From Halobacterium sp. CBA1132 (GTDB taxonomy: Archaea > Halobacteriota > Halobacteria > Halobacteriales > Halobacteriaceae): DNA of 64,000 nt. The stretch spans positions 124,001-188,000 of the forward strand of contig NZ_BCMZ01000002.1 of assembly GCF_001485535.1 (NCBI RefSeq), read 5' to 3'. Positions 59,511-64,000 of the stretch are shown here, piece by piece. The position numbers and the translations under genes are program-made. Under the pieces are notes generated by a model. The model ran no database searches and had not been told where the DNA came from. It saw nothing but the letters and a program-made list of their open reading frames with translations. Within the stretch, counting starts at the first letter, position 1, and every line of letters starts with the position of its first letter.

Positions 59511-60713
59511 ATGGCACGCAGACGCCAGTTGCTCGCGAGTAGCGCCAGTCTCATCACCGCCGGTCTCGCCGGCTGCGTCGGAAACTCCACCGACGCGGAC
59601 GGCACGGACCAGCCGACGAGCACGGAGGGCGACGCCGGGACCGCCAGCGAGACGGCGGACTCCGAAGCGGCGGCGTCGGACCCGACGCCGTACACGGTCG
59701 AGATGGAGCCCAACGACCCCTACACGTTCGACGCGATACCCGAGACGTACGGCGTCGGCACTAGCCCCTTCATCGACATGGGGATGGCGCTCGGCATCCA
59801 CCCGACAGCGACCACCGGTCTCGAACGCGCGCCGTTGAAGTTCTACGACCTCCTCGACCTCGGGTTCGACGAGAGTCAAGTCACCAAGATTGCCAGCGAC
59901 GCCGAGTCCGGCTACGACAAGGAGAACTTCTACGCCGCCGACGCCGACGTCTGGCTCATCTCGCGGAACAACATCGGTCGCTACGTCAGCTGGGACGACT
60001 CCGACTTCGAGGACGTCGAATCCCAGACCGGGCCGTTCCTCGGGACGACCCTCCGCTTCGCCCCCCAGTCCGCTGTGCAGGACGAACCGAACCCGTACAC
60101 GATGTACGAGGCCTTCGAGAAGGTCGCGAAGATCTTCCAGCGCCAACAGCAGTTTCAGGCGTGGCAGTCGCTGCACGACGACCTCATGAGCACCATCGAG
60201 GACGGCCTCCCGCCGGCGGACGAACGCCCCACGGTCGCCGCCATCTGGCGCGGCGTGGCCCCCGACTCCGGCCGGTTCCGCATCGCGCCGCTGCACCGCC
60301 TTGGCAACAACACCAAGTCCTACTACCGCCTCGGCATGCGGGACGCCTTCGAGGGCCAGTACCCGGACGGCCCGGTCGGCTACGAGGAACTGTTCCGCGC
60401 CGACCCCGACTACATCGGCGCCGTCGGCGGGCTCACCTCCCTGACCCACGAGGAGTTCGTCAACACCGTCGTCGAGCCGTTCGAGAACAACGAGAACGGC
60501 CAGCGGCTCAGTGCCGTCCAGAACGGTAACGTCATCCGGAGCGGCGGCCAGTATATGGGCCCTATCGTCGATATGTTCTCCACGGAGGCCGTCGCGAAGC
60601 AGGTCTACCCCGACGAGTTCGGCGAGTGGCCCGGCGCCGTCGGTGACGTCCCGGAGAGCGAGCAGCTCTTCGACCGCCAGCGCCTCGTCGACATCGTCAA
60701 CGGGGACCTGTAG
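59511..60713 (+). CDS. Siderophore/cobalamin-type ABC substrate-binding lipoprotein
   Basis: A 400-residue exported lipoprotein: twin-arginine start MARRRQLLASSASLITAGLA and a lipobox LAGC with Cys near residue 21, then a Thr/Ser/Asp-rich linker. The mature part is a class III binding protein (BtuF/FepB/FhuD fold): two lobes joined by a long helix, including NIGRYVSWDDSDFEDVESQT and RPTVAAIWRGVAPDSGRF. It stands first in a binding protein-permease-ATPase operon under an iron box, so ferric-siderophore import is more likely than cobalamin. Confidence 0.85.
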   Translation: MARRRQLLASSASLITAGLAGCVGNSTDADGTDQPTSTEGDAGTASETADSEAAASDPTPYTVEMEPNDPYTFDAIPETYGVGTSPFIDMGMALGIHPTATTGLERAPLKFYDLLDLGFDESQVTKIASDAESGYDKENFYAADADVWLISRNNIGRYVSWDDSDFEDVESQTGPFLGTTLRFAPQSAVQDEPNPYTMYEAFEKVAKIFQRQQQFQAWQSLHDDLMSTIEDGLPPADERPTVAAIWRGVAPDSGRFRIAPLHRLGNNTKSYYRLGMRDAFEGQYPDGPVGYEELFRADPDYIGAVGGLTSLTHEEFVNTVVEPFENNENGQRLSAVQNGNVIRSGGQYMGPIVDMFSTEAVAKQVYPDEFGEWPGAVGDVPESEQLFDRQRLVDIVNGDL

Positions 60714-60718
60714 GACCG

Positions 60719-61831
60719 ATGGCGGAACTGTTCGACCGGCTCGCGGACCGCCGAGCGGCAGCCAGCCGCTGGTACGCCGACTCGGCGCTGGCGGGCGTCG
60801 TCCTCGGGAGCATCGCGGTGCTGGTCGGCGCGACCCTCCTGCAGGTGAGCTTCGGTGCGTTCCCGCTGGCCCTCTCGGAGTCGTGGGGCGCGGTGTTCGA
60901 CCCGGAAATCCTGTTCAGCCTCGAAACGTGGCGGGCGTTCCTGCTCGGCGCGGACAACCCCGAGTGGTTCACCCAGCAACAGCACATCGTCTGGAACATC
61001 CGCCTGCCGCGCATCCTCGTCGGCGTGCTCGTCGGCGCGAACCTCGCCGTCTCCGGCGCCATCTTCCAGATCATCACGCGGAACGAGCTCGCCAGCCCCT
61101 ACATCCTCGGCGTCAGCGACGGCGCCGGACTCGTCGTACTGGGCGTCCTGACGGCGTTCTCCGAGTTCCTCCCGCTCGTGCCGGTGCTGGCGGCAATCGG
61201 CGGCGGCGCGGCCTTCCTGCTGGTGTACGTCATCGCGTGGAAGAACGGCACCAGCCCCGTCCGACTGGTGCTGGCGGGCGTCATCGTCGGCACCGTCTTC
61301 GGGTCCGTCCAGCGCGCGCTGTTCTTCTTCATCGACGACCTCAGCACCGTGATGTCCGCACAAGCGTGGCTCTCCGGGTCGCTGCTGAACACCGACTGGG
61401 GGGAGGTCCGCATCGCGCTCCCGTTCACGCTACTGGCGCTCGCGCTCGCGTTCGTGGTGACCAAGGAACTGGACGTACTCGCGCTCGGAGAGGAGACCGC
61501 GGATTCCCTCGGTATGCCCGTCGAGAAGATGCGGTTCGCGGTCGCCGGCATCGCCGTGCTGTCGACAGCGGCGGCCATCGCAGTCGCGGGCCTCATCGGT
61601 TTCGTCGGCCTCATCGTTCCGCACATGGTCCGGAACGTCGTTGGCAGCGACTCGCGGCAGCTCTTGCTCGGGTGTCTGTTCCTCGGGCCGGCGCTGCTGG
61701 TCGGTGCCGACGTCGGCGCGCGCCTCGCACTCAACCCCATCCAACTCCCGGTCGGCATCATCACGGGACTGGTCGGCGGGCCATACTTCCTCTACTTGAT
61801 GCGGAAGACCGAGAACTTGGGTGAAGTGTGA
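60719..61831 (+). CDS. FecCD/BtuC-type ABC permease
   Basis: A 370-residue permease with about ten membrane helices. FecCD features are WNIRLPRILVGVLVGANLAV, SGAIFQIITRNELASPYILG, the segment LAGVIVGTVFGSVQRALFFF, and GLIGFVGLIVPHMVRNVVGS near the C-terminus. It starts 5 bp after the binding-protein gene and overlaps the ATPase start by 4 bp, so the three are one operon. Confidence 0.9.
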   Translation: MAELFDRLADRRAAASRWYADSALAGVVLGSIAVLVGATLLQVSFGAFPLALSESWGAVFDPEILFSLETWRAFLLGADNPEWFTQQQHIVWNIRLPRILVGVLVGANLAVSGAIFQIITRNELASPYILGVSDGAGLVVLGVLTAFSEFLPLVPVLAAIGGGAAFLLVYVIAWKNGTSPVRLVLAGVIVGTVFGSVQRALFFFIDDLSTVMSAQAWLSGSLLNTDWGEVRIALPFTLLALALAFVVTKELDVLALGEETADSLGMPVEKMRFAVAGIAVLSTAAAIAVAGLIGFVGLIVPHMVRNVVGSDSRQLLLGCLFLGPALLVGADVGARLALNPIQLPVGIITGLVGGPYFLYLMRKTENLGEV

Positions 61832-62754
61832 TGCAGGACAACGAGCGGCCACGCGAGCCCGTGCCGCGCCGCGACTCCGGGGGTGCTGACGCAGACGAGA
61901 CGGCGCCGCCGACGGCCCTCGACGCAGACGGCCTCGTCGTCGGCTATCCGAGTGCCGACGAGCCGGTCATCGACAGCCAGACGCTCGCTGTCCCCGAGGG
62001 TGAGGTGACGGCGCTCATCGGGCCGAACGGCAGCGGCAAGTCGACGCTGCTGAAAGGGCTCGCGAACCGACTGGAGCCCGACGACGGCCGCGTCCTCTTG
62101 GACGGCCAGCGCATCGACTCCTTCGAGTCGAAGGAACTCGCGCGGAGGCTCGGTCGGCTCTCCCAGCAGAATACCGCCCCCGACACCATCAGCGTCGAAG
62201 AGCTCGTCGAGCGCGGGCGCTACCCCCATCGCGGGTTCTTCGAATCCCAGACCGACAGCGACGAGCGAGCCGTCGACGAGGCCATCGCGATGGCCGGCGT
62301 CGAGCACCTCCGAGACCGCGAGGTCGGCACGCTCAGCGGCGGACAGACGCAACTCGTCTGGATCGCCATGGCGCTCGCCCAGGACACCGACGTGTTGCTG
62401 CTAGACGAGCCGACGACGTTCCTCGACCCCCACCACCAGCTCGAAGTGATGCAGATCGTGGAGACGCTACGCGACGGCAGCCAGATGACCGTCGTACTCG
62501 TCCTCCACGACATCGCGCAAGCGGCGCGGTACGCCGACAACGTGGTCGCGCTCAAGGACGGCTCGGTGTACGCCCGCGGCCCGCCCGAGGCGGTCATCAC
62601 GAAACCGCTCCTCGCGGACGTATTCGATATCGAGGCGACCGTCATTGAGACGGAGTACGGCCCGCAGGTCGTTCCAATCGAACCGCTCGACGACGAATCC
62701 GGTCTTTCACAGTCTGAGCCAACCGAAAGCCCTGACTCGCGAGACGAGCTGTAG
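61828..62754 (+). CDS. ABC transporter ATPase for siderophore import
   Basis: A 308-residue ATPase. Walker A is IGPNGSGKSTLLKGL, signature LSGGQTQLVWIAMALAQ, Walker B VLLLDEPTTFLDPHHQ, and switch His VLVLHDIAQAARYADN. RLSQQNTAPDTISVEELVER matches the Q-loop of FecE/BtuD-type ATPases. The C-terminal tail is acidic and Ser/Glu-rich. It acts on the cytoplasmic side with the permease. Confidence 0.92.
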   Translation: MMQDNERPREPVPRRDSGGADADETAPPTALDADGLVVGYPSADEPVIDSQTLAVPEGEVTALIGPNGSGKSTLLKGLANRLEPDDGRVLLDGQRIDSFESKELARRLGRLSQQNTAPDTISVEELVERGRYPHRGFFESQTDSDERAVDEAIAMAGVEHLRDREVGTLSGGQTQLVWIAMALAQDTDVLLLDEPTTFLDPHHQLEVMQIVETLRDGSQMTVVLVLHDIAQAARYADNVVALKDGSVYARGPPEAVITKPLLADVFDIEATVIETEYGPQVVPIEPLDDESGLSQSEPTESPDSRDEL

Positions 62755-62927
62755 CCCGGCCGCTACAACCCTACCCTCGGGCGCTCGTCTGGCCCGAACG
62801 CTCGGCAGTGACCCACTCGGACGGGGCGCGTCCTTGTCCTCGTGGGTTTTCTCGGGTTCGTCTGCGGTGGTGTGCTGTGGAGCGAGCGCTGGGTCGCCAC
62901 GCCCGGTGTATTACCCGGTGGTACCGC

Positions 62928-62937
62928 GTATATATTT
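62928..62937 (+). promoter_or_regulatory. TATA box of tenA
   Basis: GTATATATTT is centred about 32 bp before the ATG at 62964, giving a transcript with at most a few leader bases. A longer in-frame extension to 62808 is therefore not the real start, and there is no room for a TPP riboswitch. Confidence 0.55.
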
Positions 62938-62963
62938 CACTGGGTGCCTCATTAGGCCTCTAC

Positions 62964-63629
62964 ATGAGATTCACGGACGAACTGGAAGCGGTCGCGGACC
63001 CGATCTGGGACGCTATCGCGTCACACCCGATGGTCGAAGCGCTCGGCGACGGCACGCTCGACGAGGCGCCGTTCCGGTACTGGGTCAGGCAGGACTACGT
63101 CTACTTGATCGAATACTCGCGAGTGTTCGCCCACGGCGCGGCGAAAGCCCCCACGCTCGACCGAATGGGGACGTTCGTGGAGCTCTTGGACTCGACGCTG
63201 AACACGGAGATGGACCTCCACCGCGAGTACGCCGCGGCGTTCGACGTCTCGGAAGCGGAGTTGGCGGCAACCGAGCCGTCCCCAACGACCCGGGCGTACA
63301 CCGACTTCCTCGTGCGGGTCGCGGCGACCGGCACGTTCGGCGACCTGGTCGCCGCGCTTCTCCCCTGCATGTGGGGGTTCAACGAGACCGGCAAGCGGCT
63401 CGCCGAGCGCGGCACCCCAGACGACGACCGGTACGCCGAGTGGGTGGACATGTACGCGGGCGCGGAGTTCACCGAGCTGACCGAGTGGTGCAAGGCGCTG
63501 ATGGACGACATCGCCGCGGACGCGACGGACGCGGACCGCGAGCGCTACCGCGACCGCTTCGAAACGTCGGCGCGCTACGAGTACCGCTTCTGGGACGCCG
63601 CTTGGCGACAGGAGGAGTGGTCGCTGTGA
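62964..63629 (+). CDS. tenA: TenA-family thiaminase II/aminopyrimidine hydrolase
   Basis: A 221-residue TenA-like protein from ATG 62964 (MRFTDELEAVADPIWD). Family marks are HPMVEALGDGTLDEAPFRYW, VRQDYVYLIEYSRVFAHGAA, and LLPCMWGFNETGKRL with the catalytic Cys. A C-terminal helix YRFWDAAWRQEEW follows. TenA salvages the pyrimidine of thiamine by hydrolysing formyl-aminopyrimidine. TATTAGGC near 62950 contains one half of the iron box, but the other half is missing. It lies 52 bp before the NRAMP gene. Confidence 0.85.
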   Translation: MRFTDELEAVADPIWDAIASHPMVEALGDGTLDEAPFRYWVRQDYVYLIEYSRVFAHGAAKAPTLDRMGTFVELLDSTLNTEMDLHREYAAAFDVSEAELAATEPSPTTRAYTDFLVRVAATGTFGDLVAALLPCMWGFNETGKRLAERGTPDDDRYAEWVDMYAGAEFTELTEWCKALMDDIAADATDADRERYRDRFETSARYEYRFWDAAWRQEEWSL

Positions 63630-63681
63630 CCTTCGCCTCCGAGATGTCCGGTCCCGCGCGCGACTACAGGGGTGGTCGCCG

Positions 63682-64000
63682 GTGAGCGACCGGACGGGTG
63701 GCGTGGCGGCCGTGCAGACGCTGCGGGAGTCGCTGGGACGGATGGGGCCGTCGTGGGTCGCCGGCGCAGTCGCCGCGGGCCCGGCGTCGCTGGCGTCACT
63801 CATCACGGCCGGTGGCGCGTACGGCTACGCGCTGTTCTGGGTCGTGGTGCTGTCGGCCGTCGCGGGCGCGTTCGCTCAGTACCTCGCGATGCGGCTGGGG
63901 CTGCTCACTGAACGCGGCATCGTCGCGGTCGTCGAAGCCCACCTCGGCGACGGCTGGGCGTGGCTGCTCGTCTTGGACGTCGTGCTCGCCGCTGGGGCGG
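63682..64000 (+). CDS. NRAMP-type metal transporter, N-terminal part
   Basis: GTG 63682 opens a frame to the window end. It reads GPSWVAGAVAAGPASLASLI, TAGGAYGYALFWVVVLSAVA and FAQYLAMRLGLLTERGIVAV. The first helix with the pattern GP-x3-A-x3-x-GP and the second with FAQ-YLAMRLG are typical of NRAMP (MntH-like) Mn/Fe transporters, where the helix-1 break normally holds DPGN. Here the break reads AAGPAS, so substrate choice may differ. Truncated by the window edge. Confidence 0.75.
   Translation, partial: MSDRTGGVAAVQTLRESLGRMGPSWVAGAVAAGPASLASLITAGGAYGYALFWVVVLSAVAGAFAQYLAMRLGLLTERGIVAVVEAHLGDGWAWLLVLDVVLAAGA

Noticed and set aside
62755-62963. TPP riboswitch before tenA
   Set aside because: The TATA box at about 62928-62937 leaves at most a few leader bases, and no thi-box sequence was seen.

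Overview
The window looks like haloarchaeal DNA, most likely part of a megaplasmid or a secondary-replicon region. Proteins are acidic and codons GC-rich. Several starts are leaderless with archaeal TATA boxes about 27-32 bp upstream. It encodes archaeal TFB, two Orc1/Cdc6 proteins, a Bat-type HTH_10 sensor-regulator, a haloarchaeal plasmid-type family B DNA polymerase (broken) and TnpB-only IS1341-type elements. I see no rRNA, tRNA or CRISPR array.

Positions 1-7249 hold the start of a leftward gene running off the edge, then a rightward operon of four overlapping genes: a SNF2-like helicase, a 1095-residue protein with a coiled coil and a very long tandem Cys/His zinc-binding array, an Mrr-like nuclease-fold protein, and a protein of unknown family. 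I cannot match this set to a named system. Together with its position beside BREX, it is the best candidate here for an undescribed defence system. Positions 7250-9970 are a scar zone of decayed transposase and winged-helix remnants, a solitary IS1341-type right end, and an intact tnpB with its right-end hairpin.

Positions 9971-38751 are a 29-kb leftward defence island. In transcription order it has brxA, brxC, brxB, a second brxC, a NucS-like nuclease, pglX, a four-helix membrane protein, pglZ, a PD-(D/E)XK-like protein, a BrxHII-like SNF2 helicase, and an AddB-like/AddA-like helicase-nuclease pair. The doubled BrxC and the SNF2 helicase in place of BrxL fit the haloarchaeal type 5 BREX layout. 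The AddAB-like pair, two extra nuclease-like proteins and two small membrane proteins are additions.

Positions 39056-49800 form a plasmid-type accessory region: an Orc1/Cdc6 paralogue divergent from BREX, an AbiE-like toxin-antitoxin pair, a RecA-fold/small protein/DEDD-exonuclease operon, a TumE-like pair with its HTH partner, TFB, a polB gene surviving only as 5' and 3' pieces, and a PadR regulator split by a tnpB element. Positions 49965-52510 carry nine copies of a 20-bp ORB-like iteron around a second orc1/cdc6 gene and are very probably a replication origin. A separate 40-bp palindrome family (TTAACCAACA, about 20 bp, TGTTGGTTAA) occurs four times between 41.6 and 58.4 kb and is unexplained.

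Positions 52.7-64 kb are more housekeeping-like: a PAS/GAF/HTH_10 regulator, a 47-residue zinc ribbon beside glutamate dehydrogenase, a TRIC-family membrane protein, and a metal-acquisition block. That block has a winged-helix regulator and an ABC importer for siderophore or cobalamin, each preceded by a TTAGGC-NN-GCCTAA iron-box palindrome, followed by TenA and the start of an NRAMP transporter.
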